A stretch of 64,000 bases of DNA, taken from NCBI RefSeq assembly GCF_001423265.1, contig NZ_LMND01000012.1, positions 255,501 through 319,500 on the forward strand. The letters are read 5' to 3'. This document shows, in pieces, positions 8,997 to 18,229 of the stretch (the stretch's first letter is position 1; every line of letters begins with the position of its first letter). Origin of the DNA: Methylobacterium sp. Leaf108. Its GTDB lineage: Bacteria; Pseudomonadota; Alphaproteobacteria; Rhizobiales; Beijerinckiaceae. Both the position numbers and the translations under genes were made by a program. The notes under the pieces were generated by a model. That model made no database searches, was not told where the DNA came from, and was given only the letters and a program-made list of their open reading frames with translations.

Positions 8997-9653
8997 ATGT
9001 GGTGGGTCAAGCCGACGAAGACGGCCGTCTACGCCAACCGTTTCCGCCGCAGGCGGGTGAGCGCGTTCCTGGCGGTCTGCGACGAGATCCTGGCGCGCCA
9101 GCCGACCTGCCGCGTCCTCGACCTCGGGGGAGCGGCCGACTACTGGCTCGGGCTGGAATCGCTGTGGAAGGACCGGCCGCTGCATTTCACCCTGCTCAAT
9201 CTCTACCCGGAGAAGACGCCCGATTCCCGCTTCGTCGCCACCGTGGGCGACGGCTGCGCCCTGACCGACATCCCCGACTTCGCCTTCGACGTGGTGCATT
9301 CCAACTCGGTGATCGAGCATGTGGGCAGCTGGGGCAACAAGGTCCGCATGGCCGCCGAGATCCGCCGCGTCGCACCCCGCTATTACGTCCAGACGCCCAA
9401 CTACTGGTTCCCGGTGGAACCGCACCTGCGCACGCCTCTGATCCACTGGCTCCCCCGCCCCTGGCAACGCAGCCTGGTGATGACGAGCGCCCATGGTTTC
9501 TTCCCCCGTGCCGAGACCTTCGAGGAGGCCGACCGTATCCTGTCCGATTCGAGTTTACTCGACGGGCGCGAGATGACGGCGCTGTTTCCCGACGCGCGCA
9601 TCGAGCGGGAGCGGTTTTGCGGGCTGGTGAAGTCGTTCGTGGCGATCCGGTGA
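8997..9653 (+). CDS. Class I SAM-dependent methyltransferase
   Basis: A predicted 218-residue methyltransferase. Motif I is VLDLGGAADYW (residues 40-50), the acidic residue after strand 2 is in LLNLYPEK, and the FDVVHSNSVIEHVG segment matches motif II of Methyltransf_11 proteins. An in-frame start at 8823 would add a 58-residue Gly/Pro/Arg-rich leader with no family counterpart, so the ATG at 8997 after GGGGGAGACGGG is preferred. Divergent from the GH10 gene. Substrate unknown. Confidence 0.75.
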   Translation: MWWVKPTKTAVYANRFRRRRVSAFLAVCDEILARQPTCRVLDLGGAADYWLGLESLWKDRPLHFTLLNLYPEKTPDSRFVATVGDGCALTDIPDFAFDVVHSNSVIEHVGSWGNKVRMAAEIRRVAPRYYVQTPNYWFPVEPHLRTPLIHWLPRPWQRSLVMTSAHGFFPRAETFEEADRILSDSSLLDGREMTALFPDARIERERFCGLVKSFVAIR

Positions 9654-10020
9654 GGGCCGTGTCGCCGGTGGTCCGAGCATGATCGAGGCGTTCGGACCGA
9701 GGTCCGACGCGGGTGGATTTCTGCCGGTCCGCATCCGCGTGCCGGAGCATCGGAACGCACATCGAGGTCCAGCACGTTCACGAGCCGCCTCGGTTGGGAG
9801 ACAGGCAGGCGGCGGAGCGGCGCTTCGGCACGGTCGGTCAAGCGAGCCTTTCCCTCGGACAGGCTCGACATGGGGGCTTCGGTTCGGCGCAGGACGTGGG
9901 AGGGAACGCGCCGACGTCGGCAAGGCTCAATCGACCTCCTGGAGACTGCGGAGCTGAGGGCGCCATGCGCGCCCCAAGCCGATTCCGCAGATCGGTCGCG
10001 AGACTGGGAAGCCTGAACGA
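9654..10020. other. 367-bp intergenic stretch without a recognisable gene
   Basis: No frame in this interval translates into a recognisable family, and none combines a start codon with a ribosome binding site. It is bounded by the methyltransferase stop and the convergent DUF1993 stop. Base composition and codon pattern look less structured than in the flanking genes. It could be a decayed gene, but I cannot name one. Confidence 0.5.
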
Positions 10021-10542
10021 CTACTTCGCGCCGAGGATGTTCGGAGGCCCGAGATGCCGAAGAAAATCCGGCTTGGCGAGGCTCACTCCGGCGCTGCGGA
10101 GGATCCCGTAGGCTGTGGTCACGTGGAAGAAGAAGTTCGGAAGCGCGAAGCCGGTGAGATAGGCCTGCCCGGTGAAGCGGTATCCCATGCCGTTCGGGAA
10201 CGTCAGTTCCACCTCGCGCTGCGCGCCTGAGGCCAACGCGGCCGGATCGACGCCTTCGACGAAGGCCATCGTCCTGGCACAGCGCTCCTTCAGTTCGGCG
10301 AACGTCGCCTCGACGTCGGGCATCGAGGGCGCTTCGATCCCAGCGAGCCGTGCCACCGCGTTCTTCGCGCTGTCGGACGCCATTTGATACTGGGCAGGCA
10401 AGGGCTTCATGTCCGGAGCCAGCCGCCGGATCAGCAACTCGGCTTCCGGCTTCTCCGATGCCGCCTTGTCGAGCCACGCGCTCATGTTGCCAAGCGCGTT
10501 GACGAAGATCGGGACGCTGACGTCGTGGATACTGATGCTCAT
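10021..10542 (-). CDS. DUF1993 family protein
   Basis: A 173-residue cytosolic protein of the DUF1993 family (DinB/YfiT-like helical fold). The N-terminus has the typical pattern VPIFVNALGNMSAWLDKA; LRRLAPDM-type and MASDSAKNAVARLAG segments follow, and the C-terminal FALPNFFFHVTTAYGILR is the strongest family signature. HVTTAY contains a conserved His of the helical bundle. Family function is unknown; metal-dependent thiol or transferase activity has been suggested for relatives. Stands alone, 173 bp downstream of the thioesterase stop. Confidence 0.85.
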   Translation of the reverse strand: MSISIHDVSVPIFVNALGNMSAWLDKAASEKPEAELLIRRLAPDMKPLPAQYQMASDSAKNAVARLAGIEAPSMPDVEATFAELKERCARTMAFVEGVDPAALASGAQREVELTFPNGMGYRFTGQAYLTGFALPNFFFHVTTAYGILRSAGVSLAKPDFLRHLGPPNILGAK

Positions 10543-10715
10543 CAGGGCTGGCTAGAGCACATGCGATCGAAGACGCGGTGAGAAGGCGCACACCGCGAAA
10601 GGATGCGTCCAGCGACGTCGCCGAACGGCCGCGTCGGAGACGTGACCGGGATGGCCCGGGCGGCGAGCGTGGGTCGCAAGCAGACCCTCACCGCCCCCTC
10701 ACCCGCGCTCATCCC

Positions 10716-11129
10716 CTACACGACCTCCGGCGGCACCACCCGCGGCCGCCGCTCAGCGTCGATGGCCACGAAGGTGAACCGCCCTTCCGTCACCTTGATC
10801 GTCGCCTCGCCGGTGCGCTCGCGGCGCCAGACCTCCACCTGAATGCGGATCGAGGTGCGACCCACCGCGACGATCCAGGCGTAGAGGCTGACCTCGTCGC
10901 CCACGAAGACCGGGGAGTGGAAGGTCATCGCGTCGACGGAGATGGTGGCGCAGCGCCCCCGCGAGCGGCGGGCGGCGACGTTGCCGGCGGCCAGATCCAT
11001 CTGGCCCATCAGCCAGCCGCCGAAGATGTCCCCGGACGGGTTGGTGTCGGAGGGCATCGCGATGGTGCGGACCACCGGCGGGCCCCGGTCGGTGGGCTGG
11101 GCTTGAACTTGAGCCTGGGCCGCGTCCAT
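10716..11129 (-). CDS. Acyl-CoA thioesterase, YciA/hotdog family
   Basis: A 137-residue hotdog-fold thioesterase that hydrolyses acyl-CoA to free acid and CoA. TIAMPSDTNPSGDIFGGWLM (residues 22-41) is the diagnostic YciA/BACH segment with the catalytic Asp. SVDAMTFHSPVFVGDEVSLY follows. The start at 11129 is supported by GGCGAGGAGAGACGAGG upstream; a much longer open frame extending to 12041 is a shadow of the quinoprotein gene. Begins 20 bp after the quinoprotein stop on the same strand, so the two are probably co-transcribed. Confidence 0.9.
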   Translation of the reverse strand: MDAAQAQVQAQPTDRGPPVVRTIAMPSDTNPSGDIFGGWLMGQMDLAAGNVAARRSRGRCATISVDAMTFHSPVFVGDEVSLYAWIVAVGRTSIRIQVEVWRRERTGEATIKVTEGRFTFVAIDAERRPRVVPPEVV

Positions 11130-11149
11130 CCTCGTCTCTCCTCGCCGGG

Positions 11150-12979
11150 TCAATCGGGCAGCGCGAACACCACCAACGCATCGCCCGTGCCGAAGCCCGA
11201 GCCCTTGGTGTAGGAGGCCCCGCCCGCCGCCACCGCGACGTATTGCGTAGCGCCCAGCGAGAAGGTGATCGGCGGGCCGCTGATGCCGGCGCCGCACTGG
11301 AAGCGCCAGAGCACGGCGCCGGTGGTGGCGTCGTGGGCGTTGATGTGGCCGTCCTCCTCGCCGGAGAACACGAGGCCGCCCGCGGTGGCCAGCGTGCCGC
11401 CCGACAGGCGGGTCTTCGCCTTGACCGACCAGGCGAGGGCGCCCCCGGCGGCGAGGTCGACCTTGGTCAGCGCCGAGAAGGCGGGTTCGCCCGGCGCCTC
11501 CGCCGTCTCGGTGTAGCGGATCGCCGGGCGCCCGGCGGCGGCGGGCACCGTCTTGACGACGTAGGTGGTGGCGCTCTGGCGGACCTGGGCGAAGGCCGCG
11601 CCCAGGGCCGGATCGTAGGCGACCGGGTGCCAGGAGATCGCGCCGAGCGGGCCGGGGCTCACCACCACGCCGGCTTCCGTGGGCGGCGCGAACAGGTTCT
11701 TCTGCTCCACGAGGGAGGCCGAGCGGCCCAGAAGCGCGCCGCTCTCGCGGTCGTTGACGTAGATCCAGCCGGTCTTGCTCGCCTGGGCCACCGCCTTCAC
11801 CGGCCCCTGCGGGGTCGGGTAGTCGAGGAGGAAGGGCGGGCTGGCGACATCGTAGCCCCATTCGTCGTGGGGCACGTGCTGGTGGTACCAGCGCAAGGCC
11901 CCGGTGCGCACGTCGAGGGCGACGAGGCTCACCGAATAGAGGTTGTCGCCCGGCCGCGAGATCCCGAAGTTCTGCGGGGCCGGATTGCCGGTGCCGACGT
12001 AGATCAGCCCGAGGCCCGGATCGAAGGCGGGCGTCATCCACAGGGAGCCGCCGCCGACCTTCCAGGCGTCGGGGTACCGCAGGGCGGCCGCCCGCTCGGC
12101 CGGCAGGTCGCGCTTCAAGGGCAGCCCGTCGAGGGTCTTGTCGACGAACCCGCCCTCCCAGCCGTCGGCCTTGGTGACGTACCAGCGCCAGCGTTCCGCG
12201 CCGGTGGCGGCATCGTAGGCGGCGAGCCAGCCGCGGCGGCCGTAGCCGCCCTCGATGCCCACCACCGCGCCCTCGCCGACGCCGCCCTTGTCGGATTCCA
12301 CATGGAGCCCGTAGCCGGCGCCCGCGACCCCGACGATGACGAGGCCCTCGGCCACCAGCGGCGGCATCTTGAAGCCGAGCCGGCTCGAACCCTGCACGCC
12401 CTTGGCGCCGAGCGTGGCGGCGAGATCCGAGGCGGTCTCGGACTCGCCCTCCTCCGGCCGCACCGCCTCATGGTCCCACACCACCTTGCCGGTCCCGGCG
12501 TCGAGGGCGATGAGGCGTCCGTCCATGGTCGCCTCGAACACCTTGCCGCCGGAGACGGCGACGCCGCGGTTCGAGGGCGGCCCGAAGATCTTCTCGGTCC
12601 GCGCCTTGTGGGTGTAGGTCCACAGCACCCGGCCGGTGCCGGCCTCCAGGGCGGCGACATGGTTCTGGGTGGTGGAGACGTAGAGCACCCCGTCGACCAC
12701 CACCGGCTCGGCCTGGAAGTAGCCGGTGATGCCGGTCTGGAAGATCCAGGCCGGCCGCAGGCGCGCCACGTTGGTGCGGTCGATCGCGGTCAGCGGGGAA
12801 TAGTGCCGGTTGGTGTGGTCGCGCCCGAACATCGGCCAGTCGTCGGCCCGAGCCGGGACGGTGCCGAGGACGACGGCGGCGCCGAGGATGACATGGCGAA
12901 GGACCTTGCCACACCGCGCGAGGCCGGCACGCTCGTGGTCGCTGGCCGGAAGTGAGGTGTCGCCGGTCGATGCGGTCAT
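11150..12979 (-). CDS. PQQ-dependent dehydrogenase-like beta-propeller protein
   Basis: A 609-residue periplasmic quinoprotein of the PQQ alcohol/methanol dehydrogenase superfamily. A signal peptide (about 25-46, ending ARA) is followed by WPMFGRDHTNRHYSPL, and then by repeated tryptophan-docking motifs (for example LDAGTGKVVWDHE). HDEWGYD carries the candidate catalytic Asp. The adjacent Cys-Cys pair that usually forms the vicinal disulfide is absent: the equivalent segment reads GPPSNRG (133-139). There is no cytochrome c domain. It may oxidise an alcohol, aldehyde or sugar, but catalytic activity and substrate cannot be assigned. Precedes the thioesterase gene by 20 bp. Confidence 0.85.
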   Translation of the reverse strand: MTASTGDTSLPASDHERAGLARCGKVLRHVILGAAVVLGTVPARADDWPMFGRDHTNRHYSPLTAIDRTNVARLRPAWIFQTGITGYFQAEPVVVDGVLYVSTTQNHVAALEAGTGRVLWTYTHKARTEKIFGPPSNRGVAVSGGKVFEATMDGRLIALDAGTGKVVWDHEAVRPEEGESETASDLAATLGAKGVQGSSRLGFKMPPLVAEGLVIVGVAGAGYGLHVESDKGGVGEGAVVGIEGGYGRRGWLAAYDAATGAERWRWYVTKADGWEGGFVDKTLDGLPLKRDLPAERAAALRYPDAWKVGGGSLWMTPAFDPGLGLIYVGTGNPAPQNFGISRPGDNLYSVSLVALDVRTGALRWYHQHVPHDEWGYDVASPPFLLDYPTPQGPVKAVAQASKTGWIYVNDRESGALLGRSASLVEQKNLFAPPTEAGVVVSPGPLGAISWHPVAYDPALGAAFAQVRQSATTYVVKTVPAAAGRPAIRYTETAEAPGEPAFSALTKVDLAAGGALAWSVKAKTRLSGGTLATAGGLVFSGEEDGHINAHDATTGAVLWRFQCGAGISGPPITFSLGATQYVAVAAGGASYTKGSGFGTGDALVVFALPD

Positions 12980-13069
12980 GCCTGGATCTGCCTTTCCGAA
13001 CCGTCTCCGGCGGTAAAGGCTTATGCCGTCTCCCCGCCGCCGATTCCAGGGGCGGGGCCGCGGTGGAAC

Positions 13070-13927
13070 TCAGCCGCGTGGGCTGGCGGGATTGGCCCCC
13101 TCGGCCGCGCCGGCGGTGCTGCGCGGGGCGGCCGCCGATTTCGGTGCCTTGGTCCGGGCGACAAGAGCGCGCAGGGCGACCGTGTTGGCAGCGGCGACGT
13201 CCGGCGGCAGGTCGCGGCGTGAGAGTTCCTCGGCCTCGGCGAAGTTGCCGCGCAGGCCGAGCACCAGGGCGAGGTTCTGGCGCACGCGGGAATCGGCCTG
13301 CGGCAGGGCCGCCGCCCGGCGCAGGATCGCCTCGGCCGGGTCGAGTTGGCGGGCGAGCGCGTAGGACAGGCCGAGGTTGGACATGACCGACGGCTCTTCG
13401 GGCTGGATCTTCAAGGCCGCCTCGTAGAACGCCTGGGCGCGGGCGTGATCACCGAGCTGGTCGGCCACCGCGCCCTGCGCCGAGAGCACGCGCCAGTCCG
13501 GCCGGGCCGGGGTGTGGGCGTTCTGGAGGACGTCGGCGGCCTCGGTGAAGCGGCCGACGTCGGAGAGGGCCTTGCCGTAGGCGGCCAGGACCGCGGAATT
13601 CTTGGGGTTGCGCAGGGCCGTCTGCTGCAGGACGGCGGCGGCCTGGGGCTTCTGGTCGGTGGCCCGCAGCCCTTGCGCGTAGCGCAGGGCGAGGCCGACG
13701 TCGGAGGGGCTGGCGGCATATCGCTCGCCCAGCGCTTCCACGTCGCGGCGGCTCACCGTCTCGCGCTGACGCCCGAAGCCGAGGCCGGGCGAGCCGATCG
13801 ATCCGGTGGTCTCGGGCGAGCGCGATTGGCAGCCGCCGAGCACCGCGCCGACGAGGATCGCGCCGGCCAGGGGAGCCCGCAGCAGGACGCCCGGACGGCG
13901 ATGGAACCCGGACCTAGGCGTGGCCAT
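13070..13927 (-). CDS. TPR-repeat lipoprotein (TadD-like)
   Basis: A 285-residue protein with a lipoprotein signal and lipobox LGGC (Cys33). It is followed by at least four tetratricopeptide units, for example AVLAAYGKALSDVGRFTEAA and VMSNLGLSYALARQLDPAEA. It resembles TadD, the pilotin-like TPR lipoprotein of Flp/tad pili, but no other tad gene is nearby, so the pilus role is only a family suggestion. The C-terminus is Ala/Pro-rich. Divergent from the aminopeptidase at 14043. Confidence 0.75.
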   Translation of the reverse strand: MATPRSGFHRRPGVLLRAPLAGAILVGAVLGGCQSRSPETTGSIGSPGLGFGRQRETVSRRDVEALGERYAASPSDVGLALRYAQGLRATDQKPQAAAVLQQTALRNPKNSAVLAAYGKALSDVGRFTEAADVLQNAHTPARPDWRVLSAQGAVADQLGDHARAQAFYEAALKIQPEEPSVMSNLGLSYALARQLDPAEAILRRAAALPQADSRVRQNLALVLGLRGNFAEAEELSRRDLPPDVAAANTVALRALVARTKAPKSAAAPRSTAGAAEGANPASPRG

Positions 13928-14042
13928 GACGCACTCCGAACTGACTGGCCGGTCTCGCGCTTCACGCCGCCGGCCAGCCGGTGATAGAGCGTTAACCCTA
14001 ATCCCGGGTTAACCCCGCCCATCCCCCAAGCCCCGCCGGCCC

Positions 14043-15422
14043 ATGCCTTCTCGCCCGCCCGAACTGCTGCCGCCCGGAACCGCGGCGACCCCGATCGCCT
14101 GCCTGACGCTCGAGGAGTGGCCGGCGGCGCGCGACGCCTTGAGCCGGGCGCAGGGCGCCTATTGCACGGCCGTGGACTTCACGCCCAAGGCCGGGCGGAT
14201 CGTCCTCCTGCCCGGCGAGGACGGCACCCTCGCCCGCGTCCTCTACGGGCTCGGGGAAACCGGAGAGGACCGCCTCGTCGCCGGCAAGCTGCCGGGCCTG
14301 CTGCCGCCCGGCACCTATCGGTTCGAGACGCGCGACGGCTTCGACGCGGCCGAGGCCGCCCTCGCCTGGCTGCTCGGCGGCTATCGCTTCGCCCGCTACA
14401 GGACGGCGAGCCCGAGCCCCGGCCTCGTGGCGCCCGAGGGCGTCGACGCCGCCGAGATCGTGCGGATCGCCGTCGCCGTCGCCATGGGCCGCGACCTCGT
14501 CAATACGCCCGCCAACGATCTCGGCCCCGCCGAGATCGAGGCCGCGGCCCGGCTCCTGGCCGAACGGCACGGCGCCGCGGTCGCGGTCACGCTGGGCGAG
14601 GATCTCGCCCGCGACTTCCCCCTGGTCCATGCGGTCGGCGCCGCCTCGCCGCGGGCGCCGCGCCTCATCGACCTGACCTGGGGGCCGGCGGATGCGCCCC
14701 GCGTGACGCTGGTGGGCAAGGGCGTCGCCTTCGACACCGGCGGCCTCGACATCAAGCCGTCGAGCGGCATGCTACTCATGAAGAAGGACATGGGCGGGGC
14801 CGCCGCGGCGCTCGCCGCCGCCGACATGGTGATGGGGGCGGGCCTGAGGCTGCGCCTGCGCCTGCTCATCCCGGCGGTGGAGAACGCCGTCGCCGGCAAC
14901 GCCTTCCGGCCCGGCGACGTGCTCGCGAGCCGGGCCGGCCTGTCGGTCGAGATCGGCAACACCGACGCCGAGGGTCGCCTGATCCTGGCCGACGCGCTCT
15001 GCCTCGCCGACGCAGAGGAACCCGACCTGATCGTCGATTTCGCGACCCTGACGGGGGCGGCCCGGGTGGCGCTGGGGCCGGACCTGCCGGCTTTCTTCAC
15101 CGAGGACGAGGATCTGGCCGGCGCCGTGATGCAAGCGGGCGCCCGCGCGATCGACCCGGTCTGGCGGATGCCACTGCACAAGCCCTACGCCAAGCTCCTC
15201 GACTCGAAGGTGGCCGACATCAACAACGTCTCGGGCGGTCCCTTCGCCGGAGCGATCACGGCGGCGCTGTTCCTGCGCCGTTTCGCGCCCAAGACCCGCC
15301 GCCACGTGCACCTCGACCTCTACGGCTGGAACCCGACCACCAGGCCGGGCCGGCCGGAGGGCGGCGAGGTCCAGGGCGCGCGGCTGGTGTACCGCCTCCT
15401 GAAGGACCGCTACGGCGCGTGA
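14043..15422 (+). CDS. M17 family leucyl aminopeptidase
   Basis: A 459-residue cytosolic zinc/manganese aminopeptidase. The C-terminal M17 catalytic domain shows VGKGVAFDTGGLDIKPSSGM (224-243, metal ligands and Lys), KKDMGGAAA (247-255) and the family signature NTDAEGRL (306-313). The N-terminal domain is short and divergent, as in the PepB/Lap-like subgroup rather than E. coli PepA. It releases N-terminal amino acids from peptides. Ends 3 bp from the convergent ecsC-family stop. Confidence 0.92.
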   Translation: MPSRPPELLPPGTAATPIACLTLEEWPAARDALSRAQGAYCTAVDFTPKAGRIVLLPGEDGTLARVLYGLGETGEDRLVAGKLPGLLPPGTYRFETRDGFDAAEAALAWLLGGYRFARYRTASPSPGLVAPEGVDAAEIVRIAVAVAMGRDLVNTPANDLGPAEIEAAARLLAERHGAAVAVTLGEDLARDFPLVHAVGAASPRAPRLIDLTWGPADAPRVTLVGKGVAFDTGGLDIKPSSGMLLMKKDMGGAAAALAAADMVMGAGLRLRLRLLIPAVENAVAGNAFRPGDVLASRAGLSVEIGNTDAEGRLILADALCLADAEEPDLIVDFATLTGAARVALGPDLPAFFTEDEDLAGAVMQAGARAIDPVWRMPLHKPYAKLLDSKVADINNVSGGPFAGAITAALFLRRFAPKTRRHVHLDLYGWNPTTRPGRPEGGEVQGARLVYRLLKDRYGA

Positions 15423-15425
15423 GCC

Positions 15426-16379
15426 TCAGGCGCCGAGCGCCGCCCGCTCCAACTCGTAGGCGGCCCGCACCGCCGGCTGGCCGTAGACGCGCTCCAGCCG
15501 CCGGACGGTGAAATGGGCCCGGGCGGTGGCCTGGAAATGGTCCATGAAGGCGACGTTGACCGCCGCCCCGCCGACCGCGCCGACGATCGGCACGGCCTGG
15601 GCCGCCACCTTCTGCGAGACCACGAGGCCGAAGCGCGAGGCGATCTGCGCCGAGAACCGGATCAGGGCCGGGGCCGCCTCGTCGAGGAGGGCCTTGTTGC
15701 CGGCGTAGCGGGCCGCCTCTGCCATGGTCTTGGCCAGGGCGGCGCGCACGGCGAAGTAGCCGCTGTCGCTGAGGGAGGTCTCGGCGCCCGCGCGCCCACC
15801 GAGCGCGAACACCTGCATGCAGGCCAGCGCATTCTCGGGCTTGGCGAGATCCTCGCCCTCGCTGCGGGCGATCTCGGCGATGGAGCGCAGCATCAGCGTG
15901 GTGGAGAGCGGCAGTTCGACGGCCAGGGTCGCGAGGCCGAAGGCACCGCCCACCGCGCCCGACAGACCGGCGAAGACCTTGTGCTTGGTCTCGCTCGATC
16001 CGAACAGGTTGGCGAACCGCTTGGGCGCGGGCGTGTCGAGGGCGTCGATCAGGTCGCGCCCGGTGGCGGGCTTGGCTGCTGGCAGCGACGCCAGGGCGAT
16101 CCGCAGGGCTGTGCGCATGGCGGCGTCCGTAGACCTCGCCACCACATCGGTGACCGGGGCCGGCAAGGCGCGCCCGATCATGTCGAGGGGCGCGCCCACC
16201 GCAGCCGAGAGGCGGGCGGCCAGACCCGGCTTCTCGAGGGCGAGCACAGCCTGGCGCAGGGCCTCGCGATCGTCCGCACTGAGGCCGGGGGCGCCGGCGG
16301 GGGCGGCGGGAAGGGTGACGCTGTCGTCGGTGATCAGAGCGATGCTCACGTCTGCCATCTCATGCGCGTAGCGGATCAT
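15426..16379 (-). CDS. EcsC family protein
   Basis: A 317-residue member of the EcsC family, named after the third gene of the Bacillus ecs transporter operon but usually found alone in proteobacteria. The central GAVGGAFGLATLAVELPLST and the preceding KHKVFAGLSG segment are typical. It has a hydrophobic, possibly membrane-associated middle and a C-terminal AVGGAAVNVAFMDHFQATAR block. An ATG seven codons later (16358) is an equally plausible start; neither has a strong ribosome binding site. Function unknown. Confidence 0.82.
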   Translation of the reverse strand: MIRYAHEMADVSIALITDDSVTLPAAPAGAPGLSADDREALRQAVLALEKPGLAARLSAAVGAPLDMIGRALPAPVTDVVARSTDAAMRTALRIALASLPAAKPATGRDLIDALDTPAPKRFANLFGSSETKHKVFAGLSGAVGGAFGLATLAVELPLSTTLMLRSIAEIARSEGEDLAKPENALACMQVFALGGRAGAETSLSDSGYFAVRAALAKTMAEAARYAGNKALLDEAAPALIRFSAQIASRFGLVVSQKVAAQAVPIVGAVGGAAVNVAFMDHFQATARAHFTVRRLERVYGQPAVRAAYELERAALGA

Positions 16380-16418
16380 GGACCGGCATGGTGAGGCCGG
16401 GCCTGGGATGAAAGGCCG

Positions 16419-17861
16419 TTACCGGGACGCAAGCCCGTGCCCCGGCGGATGGTTCCCCGCGGGCAACCCGGCCGGGGCCAGACCGTCGCCGTCGAGCCCC
16501 ACCGCCGCATCGGGCTCCGGCACCGCCACGGCGGCGCGCTCGCCGGCCCGGCCGACGAACAGGCAGAGGATCACCACCGGGATGCCCACGGCGGCCGTGA
16601 AGGCGAAGAACACCGGGTAGCCGTAGGCCGAGGCGATGAAGCCGGAGGTGCCCGCCACCAGCTTGCCCGGCAGCGCGTAGAGCGAGGAGAACAGGGCGTA
16701 TTGGCTCGCCGCGAAGCCGGGCGCGGTGAGGCTCGACATGTAGGCGATCAGCGCCATGCCGGCGAAGGAGCCGCAGAAGTTGTCGACAGAGATCGCCGTG
16801 GTGAGCCGCCAGACCTCCGGCCCGCCGTAGGACAGCCAGGAGAACGACAGGTTGGAGGCGGCGCCCAGGAAGGCGCCCACCACGAGCGTCGGGAACAGGC
16901 CGAACCGCGTCATCGCCCAGCCGCCGGCGAAGGCCCCGGCGATGCCGATCCAGATGCCGTAGAGCTTCGATACGGTGCCGATCTCCACGAGGCTGAAGCC
17001 GACCTGCCGGTAGAGCGGGCTCGCCATCACGCCGGAGATGAAGTCCGGCATCCGGTAGAAGGCCACGAGCACCAGGATCGCCCAGAGGCCGACTCCCAGG
17101 CGGGTGTGCAGCTCCTTCAACGGCTCGAACACGGCGGTGCGGAACGACCATGCTGTCTTGCGGCCGTCCGCGGCGGGGCGGGATGCAGCGGCCAGTGCGG
17201 TGGCGTGCCTGGCGTCGAAGGCGGGCGCGAACAGGGCGGCGAGGATGCCGACCCCCATCAGGGCGGCCATGGTCAGGTAGGCGGCGGTCCAGCCGGCGTA
17301 GCTCGCCATGAACAGCGCGCCGGCACCCGCCGACATCAGCGCGAGGCGGTAGCCGAGGTTCGAGGTGGCGGCCATCACCCCCTGGAGGTCGGTGCCGGCC
17401 GCATCGATGCGCCAGCCGTCGATGACCACGTCCTGGGTGGCGGCGCAGAAGGCCACGAGGAAGGCGCCGAGCCCCAGCAGCGCGAGGCTGGTGGCCGGGT
17501 TGGCGAAGGCCATCAGCGTCAGGGAGAGGGCGACCGCGATCTGGGTGGCGATCATCCAGGCCCGGCGGCGGCCGAACCGGCGGGTGAGCACCGGCACGTC
17601 GAACTGGTCGATGATCGGGGCCCACAGGAACTTCAGGGTATAGGGCAGCGCGAGGTAGCTGAAGAGGCCGATGGCCTTGATGTCGACGTCGGAGAAGGCG
17701 AGCCGGGTCGAGAAGGTGCCGAGCACCAGGAGCAGCGGCAGGCCGGACGAGAACCCGAGGGCCAGCATCAGCAGGATGCGCGGATCCTCGACGATGTCGC
17801 GCAGGCGGAACGGCCGCGGCGGCGAGGATTTGGAAGCCTCGTGCACAACGCTGTTGGCCAT
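16419..17861 (-). CDS. AmpG-like muropeptide/MFS permease
   Basis: A 480-residue polytopic membrane transporter with about 12-14 hydrophobic segments. LGFSSGLPLLLVLGTFSTRL near the N-terminus and the DQFDVP/RRFGRRRAW loop are AmpG signatures. AmpG imports anhydro-muropeptides for peptidoglycan recycling and can influence beta-lactamase induction. The start at 17861 follows GGGAG; the frame is open a further 106 codons upstream but this part has no family similarity. No ampC or ampD gene is in the window. The C-terminal ~35 residues are hydrophilic. Confidence 0.87.
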   Translation of the reverse strand: MANSVVHEASKSSPPRPFRLRDIVEDPRILLMLALGFSSGLPLLLVLGTFSTRLAFSDVDIKAIGLFSYLALPYTLKFLWAPIIDQFDVPVLTRRFGRRRAWMIATQIAVALSLTLMAFANPATSLALLGLGAFLVAFCAATQDVVIDGWRIDAAGTDLQGVMAATSNLGYRLALMSAGAGALFMASYAGWTAAYLTMAALMGVGILAALFAPAFDARHATALAAASRPAADGRKTAWSFRTAVFEPLKELHTRLGVGLWAILVLVAFYRMPDFISGVMASPLYRQVGFSLVEIGTVSKLYGIWIGIAGAFAGGWAMTRFGLFPTLVVGAFLGAASNLSFSWLSYGGPEVWRLTTAISVDNFCGSFAGMALIAYMSSLTAPGFAASQYALFSSLYALPGKLVAGTSGFIASAYGYPVFFAFTAAVGIPVVILCLFVGRAGERAAVAVPEPDAAVGLDGDGLAPAGLPAGNHPPGHGLASR

Positions 17862-18229
17862 CGTGTGGAACTCCCGGGTCGCGACGACCCTTGATGGCGG
17901 ATGATCGTGGCTCTCGCTAGCCCAGACCGACGCCAAGAGAAAACCGACACGGCGGATTCCGCCGGCGCCGTCCCGGCGACCGGTTCGCACGCCAGGACAT
18001 GCGATGACCGCAAAACCCTGCCAGCATGGCCCCGGCCCAAGGCCATCCATCGCTAGAGTTGTTCGACTGTGGAGATCGGCGCACCGCAATGTCAATTGAT
18101 CAGGGACGCAGGGAAGGTCTCGCCCGCGCCGATGCTGACTTGCGCGTCGGGAAAGGTCGTGAAACATCAGATCGGGCACGGTCCGTCGACGGCGCCATTG
18201 CTCGGAGCAGGGTTTCGGGTCGGAACGGG
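17862..18229. promoter_or_regulatory. 368-bp divergent control region between the AmpG-like and LOV-kinase genes
   Basis: No convincing protein-coding gene is seen. The interval separates two divergent genes and should hold both promoters. An in-frame ATG at 18089 could extend the LOV kinase by 47 residues, but that extension lacks PAS similarity and a ribosome binding site. I could not pick out a definite -35/-10 pair by eye. Confidence 0.4.
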
